From: Stutzerimonas stutzeri
GTDB lineage: Bacteria; Pseudomonadota; Gammaproteobacteria; Pseudomonadales; Pseudomonadaceae
Direction: 5' to 3'
Length of the DNA: 64,000 nt
Assembly (NCBI RefSeq): GCF_015291885.1
Contig: NZ_CP036186.1
Span: 2,817,001-2,881,000 of the forward strand
This document shows positions 1-7,856 of this stretch, piece by piece. A program made the position numbers and the translations under genes. The notes below the pieces were generated by a model. It had not been told where the DNA came from and did no database searches. It worked only from the letters and a program-made list of their open reading frames with translations. How positions within the stretch are numbered: position 1 is the stretch's first letter; every line of letters starts with the position of its first letter.

Positions 1-2
1 TG

Positions 3-899
3 CAGCAGCTCTCCGGGCGCCGCGCCCGCGTCGCCCTGCCCGCCTGGCGCCAGCAATTGCCCTACCTCACGATCTGGCTATTGCTGCTGTTTGCTGCCGC
101 CCGACCACAATGGCTCGGCGAGCCGCTGCCGCTGCCTACCAGTGGCCGCGATCTGCTGCTGGCTGTGGATGTATCCGGGTCGATGGATTACCCAGATATG
201 CAATGGCAAAACGAGGAGCTGACACGGTTGGAACTGGTCAAGGTGCTGCTCGGCGACTTCATCGAGCAACGTCATGGCGACCGCGTTGGACTGATCCTTT
301 TCGGCAGCAAGGCTTATCTGCAGGCGCCGCTGACCTTCGACCGCCGCACCGTACGTGTCTGGCTGGATGAGGCGCGCGTCGGCATCGCCGGCAGCAATAC
401 CGCCATCGGCGATGCCATCGGCCTGTCCGTGAAACGACTCAGGGATCGCCCGGCAAACAGTCGCGTGCTGGTACTGATCACAGACGGCGCCAGCAACGGC
501 GGCGAGATCGACCCGCTGCTCGCCGCATCGCTGGCAGCCGAAGAAGGTGTGCGCATCCATACCATCGGCATCGGCGCCGTGCCGGAAGAAGGTGGCGTGC
601 TCAGCCGCTTCGGCTTCAATCCCGGCCTGGATCTGGACGAACCCACCCTTCGCGCCATCTCCGAGCAGACCGGCGGCGAGTATTTCCGGGCCGCCTCAAG
701 CGCTGAGCTGAAGGCCATTGGCGATACGCTGGATCGTCTCGAGCCGGCAGCCCAGCAGCCAACCCAGGCACGTCTGGCCGAAGCGCTTTACCTATGGCCG
801 CTATCGGCTGCTTTGCTGATCAGCCTGTTGATGGTCGCTGCCAGTCTGTGGAGTGCACAGCTGCAACGCCTGGCATGGCGAAGGGAGCAGCGCCGATGA
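3..899 (+). CDS. BatA-like von Willebrand factor A protein, 5' truncated by the window edge
   Basis: The frame is open from base 3, so the true start lies upstream; about 298 residues are visible. A membrane segment is followed by a VWA domain with an intact metal site: DVSGS, then a TAIGDAIG threonine loop and an LITDG aspartate. A second hydrophobic helix (LYLWPLSAALLISLLMV) lies near the C-terminus. This layout is typical of BatA in Bat (Bacteroides aerotolerance-like) operons, where a MoxR ATPase and a DUF58 protein usually precede it. Its stop overlaps the next start as ATGA, so it is the first visible gene of a coupled three-gene operon. The molecular function of Bat proteins is poorly defined. 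Confidence 0.85.
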   Translation, partial: QQLSGRRARVALPAWRQQLPYLTIWLLLLFAAARPQWLGEPLPLPTSGRDLLLAVDVSGSMDYPDMQWQNEELTRLELVKVLLGDFIEQRHGDRVGLILFGSKAYLQAPLTFDRRTVRVWLDEARVGIAGSNTAIGDAIGLSVKRLRDRPANSRVLVLITDGASNGGEIDPLLAASLAAEEGVRIHTIGIGAVPEEGGVLSRFGFNPGLDLDEPTLRAISEQTGGEYFRAASSAELKAIGDTLDRLEPAAQQPTQARLAEALYLWPLSAALLISLLMVAASLWSAQLQRLAWRREQRR

Positions 900-2617
900 G
901 CGAACTGCTGCCCCACCTGCTGCGGCCCTACTGGCTGATCATCCTGCCACTGCTCATCTGGTTGCTTTGGCGGCTGTGGCACCGACAGCTGCAGATCGGC
1001 CGCTGGCAGCGTCTGCTACCCGAAGCCTTCCACGCCGCCCTGCTGACCCGAGGCCGACTGCGCCATAGTCGGCTGCCGTGGTTGGTCCTGGGCCTGGCCT
1101 GGCTGCTGGCAGTCATCGCATTGCTGGGCCCAAGCTGGCAGCGTTTCGAGCAACCCAGCATCAAACGCAGCGATCCTTTGGTGGTGCTGCTGGAGCTCAC
1201 ACCTGCGATGCTCGCCAGCGACGCACCGCCCACTCGCCTGGAGCAGGCCAAGCGCAAACTGCTGGATCTGCTGGAGCGTCGCCAGGATGTACAGACCGCC
1301 GTAGTGGTATTCGCCGGCAGCGCCCATACCGTGGTGCCGCTGTCCGACGATCTGGCGACCACTCGCAACCTGCTCGATGCCCTGCATCCGGCGCTGATGC
1401 CCGAGCCAGGCCAGCGCGCAGATCTCGCCGTTGCCAAGGGCCTCGCGCTGCTCGAACAGGCCGGCCTGGGCCAGGGGCGCATGCTGTTGATCGGCAGCAG
1501 CCTGGATGAGCAGCAGCGTGGTGCCATCACCACCCTGCTGCAAGGGCGTGGTGAGCGTTTGCTAATCCTTGGCATCGGTACCGAGCAAGGCGCACCGATC
1601 GCCGGTGAGAACGGCAGCTTTCTCAAGGATGCCCAGGGCGCGATCCTCATCCCGCGTCTGGACAATGCCAGGCTGCAACGTCTGGCTGGCGAACTCGGCG
1701 GACGCTACCAGCAAGCGCGATTGGGTGACGGCGACCTGGAAGCCCTGGGCCTGTTCGATCAAGCCGGTACACTGCAACACGACGATGAGGTCACTCGCCT
1801 GGAGGCGTGGCTGGACCAGGGTCACTGGTTGCTGCTGCCTCTGCTCATGCTTGCCGCCTTGGCCGGCAGGCGCGGCTGGCTGTTCTGCCTGCCATTGCTC
1901 CTGTTGCAGCCGCAACCTGCCAACGCTTTCGAAATTGATGACCTCTGGCTGCGTCGCGACCAGCAGGGCCAGCGACTGCTCGAAGCGGAGCAGCCGGCAA
2001 AGGCCGCCGAGCGTTTTGTCGACCGTCGCTGGCAGGCCACAGCCCGCTATCAGGCAGGCGACTATACCGGCGCCGCAGAGTTGTTCGCCGAAGGCGATAG
2101 CGCCGCCGATCATTACAATCGCGGCAACGCCCTGGCCCGTGGCGAGGCGTTCGAAGCAGCCATCGAGGCCTACGATCAGGCACTGGAACTGCAACCCGAC
2201 CTGCAAGCGGCGCAACACAACAAGACCCTTATCGAAGAACTGCTGCGCAGTCGCAAGGAACAACAGCCTGAGGCTGAGCAGGACCAGAATCAGCAGGACG
2301 AACAGGCCGAAGCGTCCCAGCCACAGCAATCACCCTCGCAAGAACCGGGCTCCGCAAGTACTCCTTCGCCTGGCGACACCCAAGGCGAGCCGGACAGCGC
2401 AGCCAGTGGCGCCGCGCAGCCCTCAACAACCGAAGCAGCGAAAGAGTCGGACGAAATGGATGCCTCCACAGCCCAGGCGCAACACGAGGCGCTCCCCGAC
2501 CAGGAGCGACAACAGGCGATGGAGCAATGGTTGCGCCAGATCCCGGACGATCCCGGCGAGCTGCTAAGACGAAAATTCCTTTACGAACAACGCAAGCACC
2601 AGGAAACCAATCGATGA
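896..2617 (+). CDS. BatB/BatC-like fusion: VWA domain plus TPR domain membrane protein
   Basis: The ATG at 896 was chosen over the upstream in-frame TTG at 794 because it overlaps the batA stop as ATGA and gives a normal N-terminus (573 aa). Order: two N-terminal membrane helices (about residues 10-28 and 58-78), a VWA domain (about 90-300), a hydrophobic pair (about 310-340), one or two TPRs (around NRGNALARGEAFEAAIEAYD), then a Gln/Glu/Ser-rich low-complexity tail ending in a conserved acidic/basic segment. The metal-site motif is degenerate: ELTPA where D-x-S-x-S is expected. Some Bat operons have separate BatB and BatC; here they are one chain. It probably works with its two neighbours in the inner membrane and periplasm. 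Confidence 0.8.
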   Translation: MSELLPHLLRPYWLIILPLLIWLLWRLWHRQLQIGRWQRLLPEAFHAALLTRGRLRHSRLPWLVLGLAWLLAVIALLGPSWQRFEQPSIKRSDPLVVLLELTPAMLASDAPPTRLEQAKRKLLDLLERRQDVQTAVVVFAGSAHTVVPLSDDLATTRNLLDALHPALMPEPGQRADLAVAKGLALLEQAGLGQGRMLLIGSSLDEQQRGAITTLLQGRGERLLILGIGTEQGAPIAGENGSFLKDAQGAILIPRLDNARLQRLAGELGGRYQQARLGDGDLEALGLFDQAGTLQHDDEVTRLEAWLDQGHWLLLPLLMLAALAGRRGWLFCLPLLLLQPQPANAFEIDDLWLRRDQQGQRLLEAEQPAKAAERFVDRRWQATARYQAGDYTGAAELFAEGDSAADHYNRGNALARGEAFEAAIEAYDQALELQPDLQAAQHNKTLIEELLRSRKEQQPEAEQDQNQQDEQAEASQPQQSPSQEPGSASTPSPGDTQGEPDSAASGAAQPSTTEAAKESDEMDASTAQAQHEALPDQERQQAMEQWLRQIPDDPGELLRRKFLYEQRKHQETNR

Positions 2618-4242
2618 TGCGCCTGATGGCTTTTCTTCTGCTTAGCCTGGTGGCCAGCCAGGCGGCTGCCGTTGGCCTGTTCGCCCGCGTGGACCGAACC
2701 CAGCTGAGCATCGACGAAACCTTCGAGCTGAGTCTGGAAAGCCAGGGCAGTGCGGTTTTCGGCAAACCCGATCTTGAGCCACTGGATGAGCTGTTCGAGG
2801 TCTTCGATACCCGCCAGGTCAATCAACTCTCCAGTAGCAATGGTGAAGCCCGTGCGATCACGCGCTGGCTGATCACGATGCGACCGCGGCAAACCGGCTA
2901 TGTCGTGATCCCACCGTTGCAACTGGGCGAGTGGCGCAGCGAGCCGATCACACTGCTGGTACAGGAATCGTTGAAAAGCAGCGAAGGCGATCAACTGGCG
3001 CCGATCTTCATCGACGCCAGCGTCGATCAGGAAAGCGTCTACGTGCAAGCGCAGGTGATCCTTACGCTGCGCATCTTTCATTCGGTTTCACTGTACGACG
3101 ACAGCACCCTGTCACCCTTGCAAATGCCCGAAGCCCTGGTAGAGCGCCTCGGCGAGCCACGCACCTACGAGAAAACCATCAACGGCATACGCCATGGCGT
3201 CATCGAAGTGCGCTATGCCCTGTTTCCGCAGAAATCCGGCGAACTGACCATACCCGCCCAGCTGTTCAGCGCGACCACTGTAACCAACGGCAGCAACTCA
3301 CTGTTCGGCTCGCGTTCGGGGCGCTCGACCCAGGTACGCTCGCCAAGCATTCCGCTGACGGTCAAAGCCAAGCCGGCGGACTATCCTGCCGATGCGCCCT
3401 GGCTACCAGCGCGAAGCCTGACGCTGGTTGAGGCGTGGAGCCCTGAGCCGGACCAGGCGCAGACTGGCGAGTCGCTTACCCGCAGCCTGCTGCTCAAGGC
3501 CGAGGGCCTGACCAGCACGCAGCTGCCCGCCATCGGTTCTGCGCAAAGCGCCGAGTTACGACGCTACCCGGATCAGCCGAGCCTGGCCAACGAAGTCAGC
3601 GGCGTGGGCTTGGTCGGTAGCCGCGAGCAGCGTGAGGCGTTGATTCCAACCCGCAGTGGGGCGATACAGCTGCCCGCGCTTGAGGTGGTCTGGTGGAATA
3701 CCGTGGAAGACCGGCTGGAGCGCACCGCCCTGGATGAACGCATCCTGAATGTCGCCGACAATCCGAATCTCGCGCAGACACCCACCGAGCAGCCCGCGGT
3801 TACGTCGGTGCCCAGCGAACAGCGAGCACTCTGGCCATGGCAACTGAGTACTGCGCTGCTTGCCCTCAGCACCCTCGCCGGCTTCGGGCTATGGCTGCAT
3901 GCGCGCCGACAGCCTGCGGTGCAACGGGCACTCCAACCCGGCCCGACCCCGCGCAGCTTGCTCGACGATCTGCGCCGCGCCTGCCAGGCCAACGACTCCC
4001 AAGCCACTCGACAGGCACTGGACGCCTGGGCGCGGCAACAACCGGAGACCTTGGCCGACATGGCCGCCCGCTTCGTGCCACTCTCCGATGCTCTGGACGG
4101 CCTTAATGGCGCGCTTTACAGCGAAGCCGGCCAACGTTGGCAGGGCGAGGCTCTCTGGCAGGCAATCCAGGCCCTGCCTCCGGCGATCACTCCCAACATC
4201 GAACAGGACCAGAACGCCCTACCGCCGCTTTATCCGCGTTGA
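2614..4242 (+). CDS. BatD-like protein (oxygen tolerance family)
   Basis: The start is set at the ATG-ATG at 2614, which overlaps the upstream stop (ATGA) and opens a clear signal peptide (MMRLMAFLLLSLVASQAAA); the upstream in-frame start at 2527 lacks one. The 542-residue protein has a large periplasmic beta-rich region, a single membrane helix near residue 415 (LSTALLALSTLAGFGLWL) and a cytoplasmic tail of about 120 residues. This is the BatD arrangement. It closes the visible Bat operon, and a 168-bp gap to nasS follows. Function is inferred from family and context only. Confidence 0.8.
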   Translation: MMRLMAFLLLSLVASQAAAVGLFARVDRTQLSIDETFELSLESQGSAVFGKPDLEPLDELFEVFDTRQVNQLSSSNGEARAITRWLITMRPRQTGYVVIPPLQLGEWRSEPITLLVQESLKSSEGDQLAPIFIDASVDQESVYVQAQVILTLRIFHSVSLYDDSTLSPLQMPEALVERLGEPRTYEKTINGIRHGVIEVRYALFPQKSGELTIPAQLFSATTVTNGSNSLFGSRSGRSTQVRSPSIPLTVKAKPADYPADAPWLPARSLTLVEAWSPEPDQAQTGESLTRSLLLKAEGLTSTQLPAIGSAQSAELRRYPDQPSLANEVSGVGLVGSREQREALIPTRSGAIQLPALEVVWWNTVEDRLERTALDERILNVADNPNLAQTPTEQPAVTSVPSEQRALWPWQLSTALLALSTLAGFGLWLHARRQPAVQRALQPGPTPRSLLDDLRRACQANDSQATRQALDAWARQQPETLADMAARFVPLSDALDGLNGALYSEAGQRWQGEALWQAIQALPPAITPNIEQDQNALPPLYPR

Positions 4243-4269
4243 TCCACGGCTGCCATCAGGGGTCGACGC

Positions 4270-4295
4270 GGTGCATTCGCACAGCGTCGTGCACC
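4270..4295. promoter_or_regulatory. NtrC-like half-sites upstream of nasS
   Basis: GGTGCA at 4270 and TGCACC at 4290 form a perfect inverted pair, with GCAC/GTGC halves between them. The halves match NtrC half-sites (TGCACC-N5-GGTGCA), but the spacing and orientation are not canonical. They end 10 bp before a sigma-54 type promoter. Confidence 0.4.
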
Positions 4296-4305
4296 ATTTC
4301 TACGC

Positions 4306-4321
4306 TGGCATATCGCTTGCT
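4306..4321 (+). promoter_or_regulatory. Sigma-54 promoter of nasS-nasT
   Basis: TGGCATATCGCTTGCT has the invariant GG (4307-4308) and GC (4319-4320) separated by 10 bases, matching TGGCAC-N5-TTGCW at all but one position. It lies 90 bp before the nasS ATG. No terminator-type leader follows it. Confidence 0.65.
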
Positions 4322-4410
4322 TCAGGCTTGGTACAGACCATTCCTGAGCTGTCGCACAATTTGCTGCTACCTGTGCCGCACGCTCCGCAATCGAAAAGGC
4401 GAAACACAGC

Positions 4411-5631
4411 ATGACTGAACCCGCCACGCCGCACCGCCACGATGCACTGGCCTGGGTCGCCGGCAGCGATGCACCGGAAAAGAGCTCGGTCAACCTCGGC
4501 TTCCTGCCCCTCACCGACGCCGCCTCGCTGATCGTCGCCGCCACCCAGGGCTTCGCGCAGCCCTTCGGCCTGACGCTCAACCTGTACCGGCAGAACTCCT
4601 GGTCGGCCCTGCGCGACAAACTTACAGGAGGCGAGCTGGACGCCGCCCATGGGCTCTACGGACTGATATACGCCGTGCATCTGGGCATTGGCGGCAGTCC
4701 CGCGGTGGATATGGCAGTGCTCATGGGTCTGGCTGAGAACGGGCAGAGCATCAATCTTTCGGCATCGCTGAAGGCCGCTGGCGTGACCGATCCCGAGGCA
4801 TTGCGCAATAGCGTGCGCCAAAGCGGTGCACGCCTGACGCTCGCGCATACGTTCCCGACCGGCACCCATGCACTGTGGCTCTACTACTGGCTGGCGGCCA
4901 ATGGCATCCACCCGCTGCAGGATGTGCGAACGCTGGTGCTGCCACCGTCGCAGATGGTGGCGCATCTCCAAGCCGGACGCATCGACGGCTTTTGCGCGGG
5001 TGAGCCCTGGGGGGCGCAAGCAATAGCAGAAGGTGTCGGCTTCACCCTGGCAACCAGCCAGTCAATCTGGCCGGATCACCCGGAAAAAGTACTCGGCTGC
5101 ACCCGCGAATTCGTCGACCAATACCCCAACACCGCACGCGCACTGGTGATGGCGGTGCTCGAAGCGAGCCGCTTCATCGACCAGAGCCAGGAAAATCGCC
5201 GCAGTACCGCACAGCTGATTGCCGGGAGCGAATACGTCAACGCGCCGCTGGCTGCCATCGAGTCACGCTTTCTCGGCTCGTACCAGGATGGGCTGGGCCA
5301 CGCCTGGAATGACGAACACCCGCTGCGCTTCTTTGCCGATGGCGCGGCTAACATGCCCTACCTGTCCGACGGGCTCTGGTTCATGACCCAGTTGCGACGC
5401 TGGGGCCTGTTGCGCCAGGACCCGGATTATCAGCTGGTCGCGAACCAGGTACAGCAGACCGATATCTATCGACAGGCCGCCGGAGCGCTGGGCATAACCG
5501 TGCCGGAGTCGCCCATGCGCAGCGCAACGCTGATGGATGGCAAGACCTGGGACGGCAGCGATCCGGCAGCCTACGCCCGCAGCTTCCCGCTGCACGCCAT
5601 GGCCGACCGCGCCGTGGCGACCGCACTTTGA
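4411..5631 (+). CDS. nasS: NasS, periplasmic-binding-type nitrate/nitrite sensor
   Basis: This 406-residue protein belongs to the NrtA/CmpA/NasS nitrate-binding family (N-terminal NLGFLPLTDAASLIVAA, then a long bilobal solute-binding fold). It has no signal peptide, so it should be cytoplasmic, as known NasS proteins are. In the family, NasS holds NasT inactive until nitrate or nitrite binds. nasT starts 13 bp after its stop. The adjacent nasT, and three NasT-type leaders farther along the island, support the sensor role over a transport role. Confidence 0.9.
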   Translation: MTEPATPHRHDALAWVAGSDAPEKSSVNLGFLPLTDAASLIVAATQGFAQPFGLTLNLYRQNSWSALRDKLTGGELDAAHGLYGLIYAVHLGIGGSPAVDMAVLMGLAENGQSINLSASLKAAGVTDPEALRNSVRQSGARLTLAHTFPTGTHALWLYYWLAANGIHPLQDVRTLVLPPSQMVAHLQAGRIDGFCAGEPWGAQAIAEGVGFTLATSQSIWPDHPEKVLGCTREFVDQYPNTARALVMAVLEASRFIDQSQENRRSTAQLIAGSEYVNAPLAAIESRFLGSYQDGLGHAWNDEHPLRFFADGAANMPYLSDGLWFMTQLRRWGLLRQDPDYQLVANQVQQTDIYRQAAGALGITVPESPMRSATLMDGKTWDGSDPAAYARSFPLHAMADRAVATAL

Positions 5632-5644
5632 CGAGGGGGCCGGC

Positions 5645-6223
5645 ATGTTACGCATCCTGCTGATCGACGACACCCCACGAAAGATCGGACGCCTGAAAAG
5701 CGCGCTGATCGAGGCCGGCTTCGAAGTCATCGATGAATCCGGCCTGACCATCGACCTGCCCGAACGGGTCGAGGCGATCCGCCCGGATGTGGTGCTGATC
5801 GACACCGACTCACCCGGCCGCGACGTACTCGAACAGGTGGTACTGGTGAGCCGCGACCAGCCGCGGCCCATCGTCATGTTCACCGACGACAGCGACCCCG
5901 GCGCCATGCGCCAGGCGATCCGCGCCGGTGTCAGCGCTTATATCGTCGAAGGCATCCAGGCTCAGCGGCTCAAGCCAATCCTTGATGTGGCCATGGCCCG
6001 CTTCGAAACCGACCAAGCGATTCGATCGCAATTGCAGGCCCGCGAGCAGCAACTTGCCGAACGAAAGCGCATCGAGCTGGCCAAGGGCATGCTGATGAAG
6101 ATGCGCGACTGCAAGGAAGAAGAGGCCTATACGCTGATGCGCCGCCAGGCGATGAGCCGCCAACAAAAGCTGATCCAGGTCGCCGAGCAGATCATCGCCA
6201 TGAACGAGCTGCTTGGGCAGTAA
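5645..6223 (+). CDS. nasT: NasT, ANTAR-domain transcription antiterminator
   Basis: The ATG at 5645 gives the canonical MLRILLIDD start; upstream in-frame starts run into nasS. The 192-residue protein has a receiver-like domain (Asp at about residue 53 in VVLID) and a C-terminal ANTAR domain (about 130-185, including ERKRIELAKGMLM and EEEAYTLMRRQAM). ANTAR proteins bind paired RNA hairpins with hexaloops carrying A1 and G4 and release an overlapping terminator. Three such leaders lie downstream (near 6400, 9000 and 12800). Partner of NasS. Confidence 0.92.
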   Translation: MLRILLIDDTPRKIGRLKSALIEAGFEVIDESGLTIDLPERVEAIRPDVVLIDTDSPGRDVLEQVVLVSRDQPRPIVMFTDDSDPGAMRQAIRAGVSAYIVEGIQAQRLKPILDVAMARFETDQAIRSQLQAREQQLAERKRIELAKGMLMKMRDCKEEEAYTLMRRQAMSRQQKLIQVAEQIIAMNELLGQ

Positions 6224-6226
6224 CCC

Positions 6227-6273
6227 TGCACGCCGGCAGTGCGCTGACCGGGCAAGCGCACCACCGGCGCGCG
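6227..6273. promoter_or_regulatory. Two tandem NtrC-like sites
   Basis: TGCACG-CCGGC-AGTGCG at 6227-6243 and CGCACC-ACCGG-CGCGCG at 6257-6273 resemble the NtrC consensus TGCACC-N5-GGTGCA. Their centres are 30 bp apart, about three helical turns, as in paired enhancers. They lie about 100-150 bp upstream of the sigma-54 promoter at 6373. The second site is the weaker match. Confidence 0.5.
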
Positions 6274-6372
6274 CATGTCGCGACCCCTCAACATAGACCG
6301 CGACAGAGCTACCAGCGCCGCCCCCCCGCAATGGTGCAGATTTCAGCTGAAGAAGCAGTGAAATCGGCTGGA

Positions 6373-6388
6373 TGGCAAGCGACTTGCT
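6373..6388 (+). promoter_or_regulatory. Sigma-54 promoter of the NIT-like gene
   Basis: TGGCAAGCGACTTGCT has GG at 6374-6375 and GC at 6386-6387 with 10 bases between, a near-consensus -24/-12 element. A 7-bp inverted repeat, GATTTCA...TGAAATC (6339-6365), lies just upstream. Transcription would start near 6398, just before the leader hairpins. Confidence 0.7.
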
Positions 6389-6399
6389 AGGTTGCACTG

Positions 6400-6438
6400 G
6401 CCGACCCAACGAAGGCGTCCGGCAAAGACGAAGGCGTC
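6400..6438 (+). promoter_or_regulatory. NasT-type (ANTAR) dual-hairpin leader, copy 1
   Basis: Hairpin 1 (6400-6423) pairs GCC/GAC/CC with GG/GTC/GGC through two single-C bulges and shows hexaloop AACGAA, with the A1 and G4 expected for ANTAR binding. Hairpin 2 (6427-6438) is GAC-GAAGGC-GTC; here loop position 1 is G, not A. Hairpin 2 shares bases with the 5' arm of the following terminator. GAAGGCGTCC occurs twice (6411 and 6430), so either copy could pair with the terminator 3' arm. Confidence 0.6.
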
Positions 6439-6480
6439 CTTTTCCGCATGTTCCGGCATGTCGGTTCGGACGCCTTTTTT
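6431..6480 (+). terminator. Leader terminator before the NIT-like gene
   Basis: AAGGCGTCC (6431-6439) pairs perfectly with GGACGCCTT (6468-6476), and a run of six T follows (6475-6480). It lies between the promoter and the gene, so it is an attenuator that NasT could relieve. Confidence 0.8.
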
Positions 6481-6526
6481 GTTGCCCGCGCGGCAGTACC
6501 GGGCGCTCACTTCAGGGATTTTCAGA

Positions 6527-7249
6527 ATGACCATCACTGCGACCTTGGCGATCGCCTGTGCATTGCTGATGCTAGGCCACTATCTGAACAACATGGCCAG
6601 CGCTCAACACTCTCGACGCGTTACAAACTTGCGCCTGCTGGCGGTTCAGGAAGACCTGGATATCCTGCGCCTGCTGCAACAGCATCGTGGCCTTGGCGTG
6701 CAGAGTGAACCTGCTGCGGTGGCGCTGCGTTGCGCGCTGGCAACCAGCCTGACGCAACGTCTGAAACTGCGCAGCACCCTGCCCGATCCATATTCGATCG
6801 CCGAAGGCTGGCTGGTTCTGCGCAACAACCCCGCCGATTTCGACGGGCACTGCGCCCTGATCGAAACCCTTATCGACGCGCTTGAACAACGCGCACCGAT
6901 CTCGAGCGACGAACCCGCCCAGACCGCTCGTGCCTGCCGCGAACTGGAAGACGTGGCACGCCTGCGCGGCCTCAGCGTCGTCGCCTCGAGTCAGGGCGGT
7001 TGCACGCCAACCCTGCAGATTCGCTTGAAGTCGCTCTGTCGACGAATCGGAAAACATACTGATCTGGAACTGATGCGGATGGTCGGCAAGCTGGAGCGCA
7101 GTGTTATCCATGCCGCCCAACCGAGGCTGAGCCCACCCGAGTGTTTTGCCCTGGTAACCCCTTTCATCGACGCGCGCCTGGATTCGATCCAGCAGCGTCT
7201 GCAGGACAATGGAGCGCAAGCGCAGCATGGCTTGCATCGAGCGGGCTGA
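6527..7249 (+). CDS. Unrecognised membrane-anchored protein, possibly NIT (nitrate/nitrite-sensing)-like
   Basis: The ATG at 6527 lies after the leader terminator, so earlier in-frame starts are excluded; 240 aa. One N-terminal hydrophobic segment (residues 1-20) precedes an all-helical-looking body with two similar motifs: LLQQHRGLGVQ (about residue 49) and ARLRGLSVVAS (about 145). The first resembles the LQ-x-ERG-S helix of NIT domains; the second may be the matching half of a two-bundle NIT fold. This is weak, motif-level evidence. Its sigma-54 promoter and NasT-type leader put it in the nitrate assimilation regulon. No effector domain is visible. Confidence 0.5.
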   Translation: MTITATLAIACALLMLGHYLNNMASAQHSRRVTNLRLLAVQEDLDILRLLQQHRGLGVQSEPAAVALRCALATSLTQRLKLRSTLPDPYSIAEGWLVLRNNPADFDGHCALIETLIDALEQRAPISSDEPAQTARACRELEDVARLRGLSVVASSQGGCTPTLQIRLKSLCRRIGKHTDLELMRMVGKLERSVIHAAQPRLSPPECFALVTPFIDARLDSIQQRLQDNGAQAQHGLHRAG

Positions 7250-7412
7250 CGGATCGAGGTTGCGGAGTCAGTCTCCGCTCCATTTGTGGCCGCCAACGCA
7301 TGGCTACGTGCAGGTGCCCGCTACACCGTAGGGCCTCCAGTGGGCGCGCATCTAACCCCGACGAATGACACAGCGCTAGAATGCGCGCCTTCGACCGACT
7401 ACCGAGCGACCC

Positions 7413-7856
7413 ATGGCGCGCCTTACCCTGCATTTCCCGGAAGACCAGTACTGCTTTTCCACCCAGCTCACCGTGCGAATCACCGACATCAACGCCGGCA
7501 ACCATCTAGCCAACGATTCGATGATCTCGATGATTTCCGAGGCGCGCGCACGCTTCCTGTTTGCCTACGGGGTAGCCGAAACCCGCCAGGACGGTGCCGG
7601 GATCATCGTGACCGACCTTGCCACGACCTACAAAGCCGAAGCCCATGCCCGTGATGCGCTGCTGTTCGAGGTCGGCGTGATGGATTTCAACAAGTACGGC
7701 GGCGATATCATCTTCCGCATCACCCGCCCTGCCGACGGCACACTGATCGCCATGGCCAAATCCGGTTTCGTCTTCTACGACTACGCCCAAAGCCGCGTCG
7801 TCGCCATGCCCGAGGCGTTCGCCGGCAAGTTTCCGCGGGTCAACCGGATCGACTAG
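7413..7856 (+). CDS. Hot-dog fold acyl-CoA thioesterase (4HBT family)
   Basis: At 147 residues it has the length and pattern of 4-hydroxybenzoyl-CoA/YbgC-type thioesterases: an ITDINAGNHLAND segment where the family has its catalytic Asp-Asn-His region, then a long helix (MISMISEARARFLF) and a beta sheet. The substrate cannot be read from sequence. It lies in the nitrate island but has no visible link to it. Its 3' end overlaps the convergent pfkB by 17 bp. Confidence 0.75.
   Translation: MARLTLHFPEDQYCFSTQLTVRITDINAGNHLANDSMISMISEARARFLFAYGVAETRQDGAGIIVTDLATTYKAEAHARDALLFEVGVMDFNKYGGDIIFRITRPADGTLIAMAKSGFVFYDYAQSRVVAMPEAFAGKFPRVNRID

Noticed and set aside
6375..6387. Perfect 5-bp hairpin GCAAG-CGA-CTTGC taken at first as a leader stem
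   Set aside because: The same bases form a near-consensus sigma-54 element (GG-N10-GC) located before the leader, which explains the symmetry better.
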